64,000 nt of DNA from Raphanus sativus. Taxonomy: Eukaryota > Streptophyta > Magnoliopsida > Brassicales > Brassicaceae. Location: assembly GCF_000801105.2 (NCBI RefSeq), contig NC_079514.1, forward strand, positions 11,346,001 to 11,410,000, in the 5' to 3' direction. A program made the translations under genes and the position numbers. Below are positions 46,074 to 59,558 of the stretch, in pieces (position 1 is the first letter of the stretch; each line of letters starts with the position of its first letter). Below the pieces are notes generated by a model. That model made no database searches and was not told the origin of the DNA. It worked only from the letters and a program-made list of their open reading frames with translations.

Positions 46074-48306
46074 CTCTTTTGCTATTTTATATAAAACCTG
46101 ATTATTCTTATTTTTATTTATATATAGTTGCAAAAATGTTTTATAGAGAGAACCCCCACCACTAAACCCAAAGGAAAAAGAGAAGCCACCAAGAAAGAGA
46201 GAGAGGGGAAGATGTTAAACTTTTTGTATCTGTCTTCTCTCTCTCACACACATTTCTTCTGTATATAGAAAACTCTTAACTATTGAAGATGTATATCTCT
46301 GTGTGTGTGTTATCTCGCTTTCTCTCCCCCACAAAAGTTGTTTTGCGTTAAAAGACTCAGAGAGACAGTGAAGTCTCTTAAATAGAGAGAGAGAGAGAGA
46401 GTGGTGTGAGAGAGGTGAGAGAGAGTCTTGTTTCTCCTTTTCTTGGGTTTTGGGTGTGTGGTTTTGTTGGTTTCTTTCTGTCTCATCCTATCTCTGTCCC
46501 TGCGAAGGAGAGGAAGTCACGTGACGAGTCATGCTTATTATAGAGACGTGAGCTTTGAAGTTTGCAGTTTTTTTAGTGCTTTGAAGTTTCAACCTTAACT
46601 ACAGTGACCTCCTTTATTTTGAGGGGTTTTGAAGAACTTTTCTAGACGAGACCATTAACTCTATAGTATATCGTTCGATTTATTTCGCTTAGGTTTTCTC
46701 CATTTTAGCCAAAATATATTCTGTGTTTCGACTAAATAATTAACTATATAACAATGTATATGTGCGAATTCAATAAAATATTATGTTTTCATGACTACCG
46801 ACACTGGTTATAACAAAATACATAGAAGATATAAATCAAGTCACGATTTTTTTTATAAATCGTAAATTTCTAGCCATTTATTTGTGGAATGCAATAAAAT
46901 AAAAATAATAAGTTACTACTTTTATATTACTAGATTTAAAATCACACTAAAATGTCATCTGATTTTATATGGACCTATTTTCTAGATTTCAAAAACAAAC
47001 AACCAAACCGAGTGCCCACCTCCTTAAGCACACTGCCGGTACGATCACTTGCCCATTGGTTTGAATGTTAGATATATTGATGACGTTTGACTAAAGGATC
47101 TCTGAAATTTTTGAAATGGTTTGGTGATTAGTTAATGGTTTGGAGCTATTTGATACTTATAAGAGTTCCTCGCATTATCTTTTGTTAAAATTCTTGAAGT
47201 ACGTTTGGATTGTCGGTAAACTTAGATAAAAAAAAGATTTAACAAGTTATCGTTGCGTGGTTACGTTAATTCCACGTTAGGCTCTCTAGTAGATGTGATT
47301 AAATATAAATTAACACCTTATTCGTTGATACCAAAAATGGATCCGAGATATTCCTTCTGCATATATGAACCACGGAGGCTCTACTTTTAATGTATGTTTG
47401 TTTAAATATTAAAACCCAAAAACTATAGTATTATGACTGAAGATTAAATTAATCTGCAAGGATAAATGAGTTGTTTTGTTTTCCCGATTAATTATGCCTA
47501 AAAGCAATAACTGAAGCAATAGTGTTTCGACGATGCTATATACTAAAAGATCACTAGAAAAAAAAAGACATGAACGATATTTAAAACATCGGCAAAAATT
47601 TCACATCACACCAAAGAAAAATATGTTTGCGTTGCCATAAATTAAACCTATGAGCTTCTAATATATATGCTTTTAAAAATTTAATCTGAGGTTACATAAA
47701 ATTTGTTTTTGTATCTTGCTTTGATATAAACCCTTTTTCAAACAAAAATTTATGAATTCTATATAATTTTAGGTAATTATTTTCATTATTATGATGATAA
47801 TTATGTTCAAACTTGATACATTAATATAAACGTATAGAGAGACAAAACATCTATGGACTATTTTTTCTCAATTTACCACGTTAACTATATTCTTTGAAAG
47901 TGTTGAAAAACAAGAAAATCAATTCAGTTATTTCTTGCTCTCTTTCAGAAACAATGAAAGAAAGAACACATCAAAAAAAATTATCTACAAAAAACACATC
48001 AAATTAAAATTCATTAATCTATGAAATATCTAGCGTGTCATACTCATAGTCATAGGAAAAAGAAAGTTTTATTTTCTAAAAGGAAAGTATCATAATCAAA
48101 CGAGTGAACGACGATAAAGTATAAATTAAAAGCGCGTGGGGGAAATTGCAAACTAAGGTCGAATCTTAATATTACGTCAGGTATCAAACCACAAAATATC
48201 TCAGCTCGATAAGTTTCATTATTTATCTGCTCTTCATTATCTTATATAACCAATCGTTCAGATATATCAAAGCAAGTTTTAAAAAATCAATACAATCATG
48301 AAAATA
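46074..48306. other. AN3 promoter region and spacer
   Basis: 46130-46530 is the AN3 leader/promoter, with CT- and GA-rich microsatellites and a CACGTGAC G-box-like site near 46517. Beyond it the sequence is AT-rich without recognised features. Confidence 0.5.
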
Positions 48307-49059
48307 TCTATATATATATATATATACACTATTATTTATGAAGTGATTTTGCTTACTTGTCATGTTTTCCATGATTTTAGCTAATTTTGATTATTTGTCA
48401 TATTTTTATTAAGTTTAAGCTAAATTATCATTGATGTATTATTTGTTTTGAGCTGAGTCACTAAATCATTAATTTAAAATAATAGTCTTGATGAATATTC
48501 TATATAAATAAAAACGAATTTTATTTTATTAATATTAAATTTATATGTTATATTAGCTTTTCTTATTTGTCATATTTTTATTAGGTTTTAGACTTTTAGA
48601 TAGGTTATTAATTTATTATTAGTTTCTAACTATTCACTAATTTATTTTAATGATATAAAGTTTATATGTTATATGCTATATTAAATAATTGATTACAAAA
48701 TAATATTTCAGAATTATCAAAAAAATAATTCTTCTATATATATTCTTTTTTTTTGTGCCTATCTGAAAACAATATTTTATTATAAAAGTTAAAAATTAAG
48801 ATATAAAACAATTTATTATTAAATATTACTCAACCAAAAAATATAAATACATTTTCTAAACTATCTCTAAGATATGAGTGTTTTAAAAAAACTTAACACA
48901 ATAATAAGTATATATTTTGATTAAAAGTATTTGACATATATAGATTTAACTATTTAAAACATTAATAATAATCTGTTATGCTGATTTTAGATTAATAAGA
49001 CATAAACTAATAAGTATTTATAAGAAATTTATGCCCGCATGTGCGGGCAAAACACCTAG
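48307..49059 (+). mobile_element. Non-autonomous Helitron
   Basis: The 3' terminus is textbook: hairpin TGCCCGCATGTGCGGGCA, AAACAC, then CTAG directly before T at 49060. The likely start is TCTATATATATATA after A at 48307, followed by ACACTATTATTTATGAAGTG. Length 753 bp, no coding capacity. A TTATTTGTCATATTTTTATT motif is repeated twice internally. Confidence 0.7.
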
Positions 49060-52000
49060 TTTTTAATATTTTGATATAAAAAGCTGAATTCCAAAAACAA
49101 TTGGAATGTGTAGATCTAAATTTGTTAGAATATGTATTATATCTTCTTTTTTACAAAGATAGAATATACATTCTAAATTGTCTTCAAACTCTTTTGGCAA
49201 AAAAAAAAAACTTGTCTTCAAAGTTTTATTAAAGTTAATATTTTTATTATTACTTTTTTTTCTATAATCAATAATATGTATGTCTCAGTTCTAACCAAAA
49301 TGTTTTGTTATTTATGGCATACAATATATATTATAATTTTGTTTATTTCATTGTAAAAAAATCTAGAAAACGTTTAGCTCTGCTCTATTTCTTACTTTAT
49401 TAGTATAGATTGTCATATATCATAGATTCATAGGTCAAAATATATATTCTCTCTATTTCACATAATAAGCATTATTTTAATATTTTTTCTTGTAGTTTTA
49501 CAATTTTAATGCAAATTATATTTTTTTCAGCTGAAAATTAATTACAAACTGCATTGATTTTATAAATAATTTTATTTGTCTTAAATATTATTGGTCAGAG
49601 ATGTGTAATTAATAAGAACTTACATATATTTCTGTTATTTTTTTCATCTGTGTAATGAATGAAGTATATTTTAACTTCTAAAAAGTTAATATTTATATTG
49701 TAACTTTGAGTCTGCATACTATCATATTTAGAGTATGTATTCTGTATTTTCGGTTATTTTATACTTTTGAATCTGAGAAAAATCTAGAAAATGATCGCAA
49801 TGAATTTTCTAATTTATCTTGTTCTTGATATAAACTTACACTGAATGAGGTTGAATCTGTTTTTTTTTATTCAGCGATATTTCTGTTTTCTTCTTTTTCA
49901 CAAGAAAAAAGTGAAGTAATGGAGAAAAAAGCAGAGAGAACGACAGAGAAAACAATGGAGAAAACGCGAGAGAGTATATAGAGAAACTGGTAAGTAAGAG
50001 ATGATGGTCTTCATTCATCGTTTTCTTTTGTCTGGTGAGGATTATCTTCGTTCATCGTTCTCTTTTGTTTGGTAATAATAATACCAGAAAATAAACAATT
50101 TTTAAGTTTTTAGGTTTTTAATTATAATAAAATTAGTGAACATAAATATAATTAATATTTAACTATGATTTATTGTGATATTATAATTATGAGAAAAATT
50201 ACATAGATGATTCGACAACCGACAATACTACATGTGTTATAAGAATCTATGCATAACTGCATCATCTGAACCGTTCTATGAAAATCTATTCCTGATTAGA
50301 TTTATTTGCACCATCTCGAAGATTCATTGTAAGCCTTTTTCTGTTGTCTACATAATTGGTTAATAGATCGTTTTATCCGGAACTTGAAATTTGACAATAA
50401 ATTGTATAGTCTGGAATTCGAACCTCATATATGGATGGAAAAACCTTTAAACTTTAACCATTAGACTACGTATTTCCACAACTATAATTAATATTTAAGT
50501 TAACAAAATCTGGCTATATATTTACTTTTTCTAGAGGGTTAATTTCATAGCTAATTTTTGAGACAAATCCTTTTTGAATATTGTCCAATTAGCCAATTTT
50601 CCCTTTTTATTTGTAAAACTAGTTAACGTGGTAATACCAAAAATATGTCAGGTCATATATTTTGTTTGCCATATAGTAACAGGATGGATGATAATTGAAC
50701 AAAAAATTTAGTCGAAAGCAAATAAAACCCTTCGAATGTAGCTTAAAGCGAGCACAGAAAATAAACGAAGAAGACACATGCTGACAAAAAAAAGACACAT
50801 TTTACATGCAAACGACCATAACAACAACATGCACACCTATGTGTCAAACAAGTGATGTCCACGTATATTTTATGTCTTTTCTCGCCTAAACTTAGTTTTG
50901 TTAATTGTCAGTTTATAAATAACTAATGAGAAATGCTTAATGGCAAGTGACAGTACTACTGGTTTTCAGTTTCTGATAAAAACAAGAACAACTCCACCTT
51001 TTTTCTTCCATAAATCTAAGTTTTATAGTATTCAGATATGTCTTTACCAATTGTTAGATTCTACACCTGACAAGAAATATTGCAAACGTGCTCTGTATTG
51101 AATACTAGTATTTCGAATAATGTTACTGGACTAAAACTTTTCGTTTCCACCTACCAACAATTAATTTGTTTCTTTTTCACCCAAAATAAAACATTTTTTT
51201 ATTTAGAAGGTTCTAGTCTTGTACCAGTGATCTTAATTTGATTAAATATAAATGTAATTAACAGTATACATCCGGCTTGGAGATCTGCAAACCCTACAAA
51301 CACACACACACATATATAGGTAAGTTATCTTGAAGGAAAAAACTATAATGCTATACACTTCTTTTTATAAATGCTTAGAGAGTGTTACAAAAAAATGCCA
51401 AGAGAAGAAAGGGATAACAATAAAAAGAATTCAGAAAGTTGGACGACGTAATAAAATTCGTAGGGAAAAGAAAAACATGGGAAATAAATTGCAAGGAATG
51501 AGGTATGCGAATCTAACTTTAGATATATATCTGATGCATGAAATGAAACACCATCAATCCATATACATTAGTGGCTTCTCGTTGGCCTGTCCGTACGGCC
51601 AGCTTTGGACGAATATGTAAAATGATAGCTCATTATAAAGTTATTTTCTTTTTTTAGAAACAGCTTTTTATAAAGTAGCTGAACACTAAAGATAAAACCT
51701 ATAGTTTAAGGATTTATAATATAACGTTGATATATGTAGAATGTAATATGTAAATGAAACATAATTACAAATGGAAACCTTTGTGGTTATTATTTGGTCC
51801 AGTCCTGCGTTTCTTCACTCGTAAAGCTTCTGAAGCATCAGCTGCTTGTTTAAGAGTTCCTGAAAGCTGTTGCTCATAGTGGTGAATAAGGTACTTTCAA
51901 GTATTAAAATTAGTGCAATTTTAGTTGTTTGATCGATTCTACAAGATTTGGTTGACGACAGGATACGGGTTTGACCATTAGTTTCAAGTTATTGGGCGGC

Positions 52001-54541
52001 GGCTTTCTTTTCCAGTCTATCGAAACCGAATTAACACTTTTCAGATCAGACTAAGTCTCCCTCGGAGAGCTTGGTGCCGGGCCAACAAGAAAGCTAATAG
52101 GGATAGGATTACTGGCTGCTAGTGAATAAACAGAAAAGAACTCCTAATAGCATCGGTTGCATGTGATGCAACGGCAATAGTATATGTATTACCTTGACCA
52201 ACAAATTAGTGTGACCTTTATCCTTTTGTTGTCACAAGATTTATTAATACGAAAGATTGTTCTCTTATAGTTTGACCATAACCGTTCGTAATAAACTGAA
52301 GAAAATTTTGTTATGATATTCGAATTCCTATGACAAAAGGATTGTGGAGCTATTTTTCAAAAATATTTTAATTACAGAAAACATTTATATATGTGAGAAA
52401 TGGAGAACAATAATTAAGCAATTGGGTCCCAGAAGCTCACATGATCTCTGAAAGCCATGTCCAATCCATCTCCCAAAATTTGCAATAAGGTGGTTGACAA
52501 GACTCTTCTTTTTCTTTGTTTTTAGCGACAAGACTCCTCTTTAAAATTTAATGTCGTAGAATAAGATTCCTCAAAAATATAAGGAAAATACTTCATATAT
52601 AAATGAAAGTTATCCAATGGCACTAGTCCCAACATCGAAATCTTGTTGCAATATGCCAATATCTTTTGATTAAAAGCGCAATGTGAAATACTAGTAACAT
52701 TGACCTCCAGCAGGTTACCTTGGACCTTCAACTTATCAGTATTGACACCGTAGACAAAATTTATGTTATTTTGTTCGTGCTTGTGGCTAGTACAAACTTA
52801 TGTCGAAAATTGAAAGCACGCAAATATATGACTTGAACCAAACTGGCATAGACATGATGTGAAGGGTTAAGGACAATCAATTGGTAATTGCAATCACAAC
52901 AAAAAAGAGATCCAGAAAAGAGAAGTGAACGACGTAAGAAACAATGATTTGAGAATAGTGGTTGGTTTGGTTACCATTGATATTGCTTTGTGCTTGTGTT
53001 TTGTCCAACAAAATTGATTGGAGTTACATGTAGAGGGAACATGTGAGTGGGTATGAAGGCATTAATGATTAGCAGAGTGGCATCCAAATAATTATGACCT
53101 CCGCAAGGAAACAGACCCTACTTTCCAACCCAAAACTCTCCTCTTTCACACATCTATAGATTTTTCTCCCATCCCTTCATTGACAAAGTTTCAGTTTGTT
53201 TATCTTTCTAACTTTCTTCAAATACCCAACCATTTAAATCTATCTTTTATTCTAATAAGGATCTAGAGAAATATCCGACTAGTGCTAATTATTTAACTGT
53301 TAGGCTTTTAAAAGTTGATTTTTTTCAATCATTGAACAAGTTTTGTAATCTTTATCCTAATATAGTAACCAATGCAATAGCAAAACAAAAATGTGATACA
53401 AATATAATTTCTATCCTTTGACGCTTATAACAAAATCAAAAGGTGGAAAACCTATAATATATATCAGCATTCTTGATTATCATGCCTAACTAATGATAAG
53501 AATAATTGGGAATAACTAGACAACTCTTATATTGTTTAAGAAATTAGAGGTTATGATAGAGGGTAGGGAGCATGTGACTGAGTTCGGTGAAAAGGAAAGA
53601 TAAAAATAAATAAAAATAGAAAAGACATAAAATTCACATGCCATGTTTGGTTTAGGCGAAGCTTTTTTTCCCTCTTCCAATGGAACGTCACATCACTCCC
53701 ATTTTCATGAATTCAAAGATGTTAAATGACCCATCGCTCTATCCATCCGGTTCACCCTCAAACTTCGTGCTGTTTTTCCGACTCTTCTAGCTTCCCTCTC
53801 TAAAATTCTTTTTTGCAACACATCCCTTCTAGACATTTATTTTTGTTTTCTTCTCCTAAATTACTAATAGAGCCACAATGTCTTTGGAGGTCAAGGACAT
53901 TCAAAGTCATCTTCCCAATATAGGGACATGAATTCAAAATTTAAAACGCACTCTATATATTTTAAGACTTGAATTCCTAAATGAAGAGCTAAATGATAAT
54001 GACCTCGATTAATTGATTTATGATTGTGTAACCATCCGTGTTAAAATCTTTGAATTTCATACTCGTCTAAGAAAACTCACGTGTTTTGCATCTCGAGGGA
54101 AAACTTCTCCAACTTAGAAGTTACAACACCATGTTAATGTTAATTCGGCAAGTCGGCAAACAGTACATGAATTATTTCAATATATCGAACCCCATGTCCT
54201 CAACAGTGTAATATTTATCTCGTAGAGTCGTAGGCATACTACAGTGGGCCCTTATATGAGATCATGGGCTTCAAAGCCTACTTAAATATCTCGTGAATTT
54301 TTTTCTTTTCAAATCTACGTAGATACAAACTCAAGAAAGCAATTTAATTTTTTTATATAGTTCAACAAAGAGGGAGAGTAAAAAAAAGAAATCATCAACA
54401 CAACATTTGATTGTCTTTCTATAACTCCACAAAAAAAATTTTTGATTTGTTTTTTTTTAGTTAGTAATGAAGCAAAGTTTGCTCATTATGCAAAGAAACT
54501 TATGTTTAACACTCGAAACACGTAGAAATTTGTTTACATGA
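49060..54541. other. Long gene-free spacer
   Basis: 5.5 kb, AT-rich. It holds a tRNA-derived SINE relic near 50400-50480 and GA-rich sequence at 49900-49985. A 96-codon frame at 51330-51620 (+) is rich in Lys and Arg with no recognised motif. At 53100-53190 and 53640-53830 are pyrimidine-rich stretches of the kind seen near promoters, but no coding exon follows. No host gene could be supported. Confidence 0.45.
50395..50480 (-). mobile_element. SINE-like relic with A and B boxes
   Basis: On the minus strand: A box TAGTCTAATGG, then about 45 bases later B box GGTTCGAATTCC. No cloverleaf could be formed and no clear tail was seen, so this is a degraded tRNA-derived repeat. Confidence 0.5.
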
Positions 54542-55479
54542 TCACTCCTTGCCTTCAGGTTTAACTTCAGCTTCTATTGGTTTCTCCTCAGTGTTCAACG
54601 CTTTCTCCTCCGGCACCACCGTATCTTTGGTCAACGGAGTCATCAGAGAATCGAATTTGTCTGATTTCCCCAATACAATCTCAATCTGTACATGTCACAA
54701 ATGCAATATAATGAAATCTAAAATACATTAATTATCAATAAGATCTTAAAGCAATTTGAATAGAGAAATAAATGACTGGCCTTGGCCTTCTGAACTACTC
54801 TCCCTTTGTTCTCGTCCTTCATTCCCACTGTTGATGTCAGAACTTCTGTTTGTTTGTTTTACACAAATGACATTTTTCAGGAAAAAATAAAGAAAAAGGA
54901 AGAGACAATGTTTCACGAAGAATCAACGTTTAAACGTACTTTTCTCTGTTGCAAGTCCATTGTTCTTCAAAATTTCTGAGATAGTAACCACTGTTGTGAT
55001 CGCTGCATATGCACAATTAATCAATCTACGTATCAAAATGTAGTATTTAAAACACACATAGAGAGAAAAACAAAGTGAGATAAATTATAAAAATAAAAAT
55101 AAAGAAAATCGAATGGTTGTAACTTAAGCAACCTACCCATTCCAAGTGCAGAAAGCTCGACCTCGTTGTGTTGTTGAATGTATCTCTGCATTAGATACAC
55201 ACGAAAATAATGAAATCCTAATCAATTTACAGTCACTAGATTCATATATAAGATTGATTGACCACCAAGAAACCTTTGTTATGATAAAATGTAACGATTG
55301 CATTTTTTTTTGGCACTTACCTTGGCGAGGTTAACGTAGAAGAACAAGGGTTTCTTGGTGTTAGACACTTGGATCCTGTTCTTCTTCTGAGTTTCCACCG
55401 CGGTTGTTGCTGACACAATGAGGTTGGTCGCCGGAGATGGCGTCGGTGCATTAACCGGAGTTGCTACTTCCATCGCCAT
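54542..55479 (-). CDS. Small Alba-domain DNA/RNA-binding protein, 5 exons
   Basis: Alba-superfamily protein like Arabidopsis At2g34160 and At1g29250; such proteins bind RNA or R-loops in cytosol and nucleus. Exons (minus) are 55321-55479, 55137-55185, 54940-55002, 54781-54842 and 54542-54685, giving 158 residues. The Alba fold runs from about residue 34 (RIQVSNTKKPLFFYVNLAK) through VELSALGMAITTVVTISEIL and LTSTVGMKDENKGRVVQKAK to IEIVLGKSDKFD. The tail is acidic/Lys-rich (VPEEKALNTEEKP). Introns 1-3 are GT-AG. Intron 4 begins GC (AAG|GCCAGT) and ends AG, the only junction that keeps the conserved QKAK-IEIV reading. Family members I recall lack the Ala/Thr/Pro-rich first 30 residues. I do not recall an Alba gene at this spot in Arabidopsis. 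Confidence 0.88.
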
Positions 55480-57429
55480 TGTTAGTCTCTCGCTCTTCTT
55501 TTTTGGGAAATTAGAAAAGAGTTAAAGAGTCGTGTAAAGCATTATAAACAGAGCTTGGAGGCAATTATAAGTGACGCGTGTTCGTCACAGGTATGTTCGT
55601 TGACCGAGCAGGAGAGGAAAACGGATCATCTCGCTTCCAAATCCAAGTATATGCTTATTTGAGTTTCTCACGATCTAATTTGTGGACTCCATAATTATTA
55701 TTGTTTTCTCTAAAAATAATATGTATAAATAAATACGTAAGAACAACATTAAATGTTAATTCTTCTTTGAAACTGTAAAGTGCTACCGAACTGAAATCGA
55801 AATTTTGGTCTAAAAGTGAAATGTGATCGATCATTAGTACTTTCAGAATGGGCCTATTAGGTTCGATTAGTGAGAGGCACAAGGCCTTGGGAATTGTTAA
55901 CTAGCCCATATTAAAGCAGCCGAAGTTAAAGACATTAATCATCTAACCACATATATATATAGTTCTATATATTTACATAGTTACCAAACACTTCATATTG
56001 GATCATACTAGGATCTCTGATTTTTTCTTGATGTGATGAATTTTTTTTTGAGGACGATAACCACAGTCTTGGAGCGTTACCACAACCCTGCTGACGTGAA
56101 GCTCTTGTGTGAGGTTTCTTTAGACCCGCTTTGCTTGAAGCTTCAGGAAGAGGAAGACGACATGCTTTAGAGACGGAGACGAGTTGATAATCAATGAGCA
56201 AGCTTGAACATAATTTCCAGAACATAAGATGTCTAATTTAGATAGCAGCAGAACATAACTTCAATGTTTTAACCATAAAGGATGGAGCTTGACAACGTTT
56301 TCGCTCCAACGGTAAGTAACAAAGACAGCAGTGAAATGATAACTACAAAATCTGAATGTTTTAGCGGGGATGGAGTAAGCGGAAGCTAGAAGATGAAAAA
56401 ACTGACTCCCATGAACCGACTGTAATTCTGATACCATAATAGAGTTTTGAAATTAAGATAAATTGATGCTCAAAGAGTTTATTGGCATAAATATTAAATA
56501 GACATAGCTCATAAGAAGAACCTTATTGTGCAGGAATGCAAAGAAAAGACAGAAAGCTTAAGTCGTCTTCAAGAGCAAAAATAGTCTATTGTGTTACATA
56601 AGAATGAAAGAGAGAGGCTGCTATTAAAGCAACCAAAGTTACATTAATCATCTAACGACATACAGTATATAGTTTAAGAAATCCTAGTTACATGGTTACC
56701 AAACACTTCATATTGGATCATAACATGAGCCTTAGTGGCTTTAATAGCCCAGATTGAGAGTCTGGATTACCTTCTTCTTCTTCCTCACTGGCCCATGCAA
56801 GCACGTTGTCGCATTCGGTAGAAAATAAACTATAGGTTGAAACATATAGATCAGCACAAATATGTGATCACATGGTTGGTCCTAGTAGTGGTGTCAAAGA
56901 TTTAAATGGACTGTACACTTTTAAACGTGTTGGTACAGTCATAGATGAAAGTTTTCTTTTAGTGGACATGAGGACATCCCAACCTAAAATAAAACCACCA
57001 TATTGTTGACAAAAAATAAACCACCATATTCAAACATGATTAAATCTAAATAGGACTATGACAAATAGGACTGTTCACGAGGTACAAGTTATAAATTAGA
57101 GTTGTAAAAATGGATTGTCTATATTCAAGTGGTCATGTTCAGTGAACTTTTTTTGTTTGTTTTTTAAACCAGTGAACATTTTATTTGTGTAGACATTAGT
57201 GATTTTCCCGATTTTGACCTAGAATTTTTAGTTATTTGGATCATTCACTGACTAAACAGTCATTCCCCACTTTGGATGAAAATTAGATTATCATATTAAA
57301 CTCGTTTCTCTATGATAATGAACTTATCTGTGACTGGCCTATTTTATTTTGGACGCGGAACGCATTTGCCACCTATATTTGACCCAACTGGAATACGAAT
57401 ATCCATATGTATATACAATAGATATTCTA
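55480..57429. other. Spacer with duplicated segment
   Basis: Starts with the Alba promoter. A segment of about 100 bases occurs twice (55911-56010 and 56623-56724). Between the copies, and to the right of the second, are minus-strand frames that look exon-like but match no family I know: one with SVSKACRLPLPEASSKAG at about 56020-56180, and one ending WASEEEEEGNPDSQSG at about 56745-56805. They may be relics of a lost gene. Confidence 0.4.
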
Positions 57430-58174
57430 AAGTAAATACTCTATAAATTAATAAATATTATAAATTGATAAGTTTTATGTTTCGAGTTGGACCAATATAC
57501 ATTTGTCGATAAAATAATAATTTTTAATAATTTTATTTAAATATATGATCCCAAATAAACATAAATTAATAGTTAGTGTTCATAACGTTTATATAAACAT
57601 AATCAATATATTACATAGTTTATTTTTTCATTCATAGTATTTTTATTATTTCTTATTCTCTTTAAATATACTAATATTATTTTGTTATTTCATAATTACA
57701 ATGCATTTATATTTACCTTATACGCCCAAATAAACAATATAAAATTTGTATCAATAAAATTTAAGCAATACTCCCTCTGTTTTTTAAAGATAAATGTTTT
57801 AGAAAAATAAATTGTTTCACAAAGATGTATTTTTTATGTTTCTTATACAAAAATTGCAAATTTCAATAAAATTGATTGAATTTATTGAAAGACTATTGGT
57901 TAAAATGCATTGGAATTTGATAATTTCTAAAAATGATGTATAATTAATGTGTTTTCTTAATATGTGTGAAAACACCAAAACATACATCTTAAAAAAACAG
58001 AGAGAGTATATATTTATACCGCAAAATTAAATATTATTCATATGGATACATAAAACCAATTTTAAAGCATATATAAATCTAAAAAAGAAAGTTTCTGTAA
58101 ATTAATAATTCTACAAACGAATAAATATTAAAGTTCCAATATTATTAATTTATAGTGTTATTAATGTTTTACTG
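57430..58174. mobile_element. Emigrant-like (pogo-type) MITE
   Basis: Ends resemble the Emigrant terminal repeat as I remember it. The right end, read inward, is CAGTAAAACATTAATAAC followed by ACTATAAATTAATAATATT; the left end is AAGTAAATACTCTATAAATTAATA. TA dinucleotides flank both ends. A second element (57771-58006) is inserted in it, which explains the length. Confidence 0.6.
57771..58006. mobile_element. Stowaway-like MITE
   Basis: Terminal repeats CTCCCTCTGTTTTTTAAAGA and the complement of TCTTAAAAAAACAGAGAGAG, flanked by TA on both sides. This is the Tc1/mariner MITE signature. It is nested in the Emigrant-like element. Confidence 0.8.
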
Positions 58175-59558
58175 TATGTATCACACGGCACATCACTTAT
58201 GTATTAACTATTAAGTAATAACGAGGGATTTGCATGGAGATCTTTCTTGAGTCCATCAAATTAAATCTCAAAATATGAACGCGGAATGAGGTAACATAAA
58301 ACCTCTCATATCAACCTCAATTCAAGGTAAAACAAAATGTATAAACATTTCATAACAAATGGTTCCCAGAAAATGTTAGAAAGATATAAAAGGTAGAGAC
58401 AAAGAGGACCCAGAGATAGATTTGAGATTAGAAAAGTTGGGTTGGGAGATCTTCAAAAGAAAAAGAAAAGTTGGGTTGGGAGGTTGTTCTTCCCCGTGTC
58501 GGCGTTAACTAACCGTCTTCAGCATTGACTACGCGAATTTAAAAGTGCGACGTTCACGTGTTATCCGAGGATGTTTTATTTTACACGACAATATATCTAT
58601 TCAAACTTGTCGACACATGCATATAATATCTAGCCATCTAGGTGTATAACAGAGAGTTTGTACTTTAATGTAGTCGTTGAAGATAAAGATGCAAAATTGA
58701 TTCTCGATTTAAATAAGAAAACGTGAGTATTATATTCTTTTATTTAATTAATAGACTTTCTACTGTTCAACTCATCAACGGACAAAGACTTTACTTATTG
58801 GCTGGACAAAATAAATTATTCTTTTCGAATACTTAATTGCCAGGATGAAGAATTAATTGCCAAAAAGAAATGACTAAAATAGAAAAAGCTGTTAAAAGAA
58901 ATAAATGACAAATTAAAACGAGAGGAAAAAAAACAGAGCCGATAAATATCCAACAGCTTAACAAACGAATAGCAGTTCCATAACAGTCACCGCCAAAAAC
59001 AGAAGCAATCTTTCTTTTTCATTGAGAGATAGATCGAGAGAGAGAGAGTTCTTGTTCTTTCTTGTCTGAAAAAATATATAACAATAGACCGAAAAGAGTA
59101 GTCACGAAGACTGGTTTCTCAAGAATAATTGTTCATTCAGACAAGATCTGTAAGAATATTATTTCACAGTTCTTTTGTTTCTGTTTCTTTTGTCTCTCCC
59201 CTGTTTTTGTATCTTGTTTGAGGAAAAATTGTTCCACTTTTTACAAAAAAAAAAAAATTGTTCCTCACATCAACCAATAATATTTGCTAAATGCTGGTCA
59301 TTTATTTTAGATCCGAAATGTTCAGATTCAGATTGATATAAAACCTATGCTTTTTCTTATAATCATGAACACATTAGGTTGGTAGGATGTTGGATATCCA
59401 ATCAGAGAGATGAAAGACAGAAGTGTTGAAACAACAAAAAATCAGTTTGAAACCTTTAGCGTTAATTAAATTAGGTTACTAAATATGTTTTGAGCGTAGT
59501 TTAATCTATTATCTTGTTTATTTTCGGGTGAAATATGGTAATAGACAAGTAGTTTGAA
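58175..59558. other. WVD2 promoter and leader
   Basis: AT-rich, then a GA-rich leader near 59030-59050 and pyrimidine-rich sequence to 59230, likely the untranslated first part of WVD2, perhaps with a leader intron. A TTCACGTG-type site lies at about 58554. No separate gene. Confidence 0.45.

Noticed and set aside
51330..51620. 96-codon Lys/Arg-rich frame
   Set aside because: No recognised motif, no splice context and no conserved start; likely chance.
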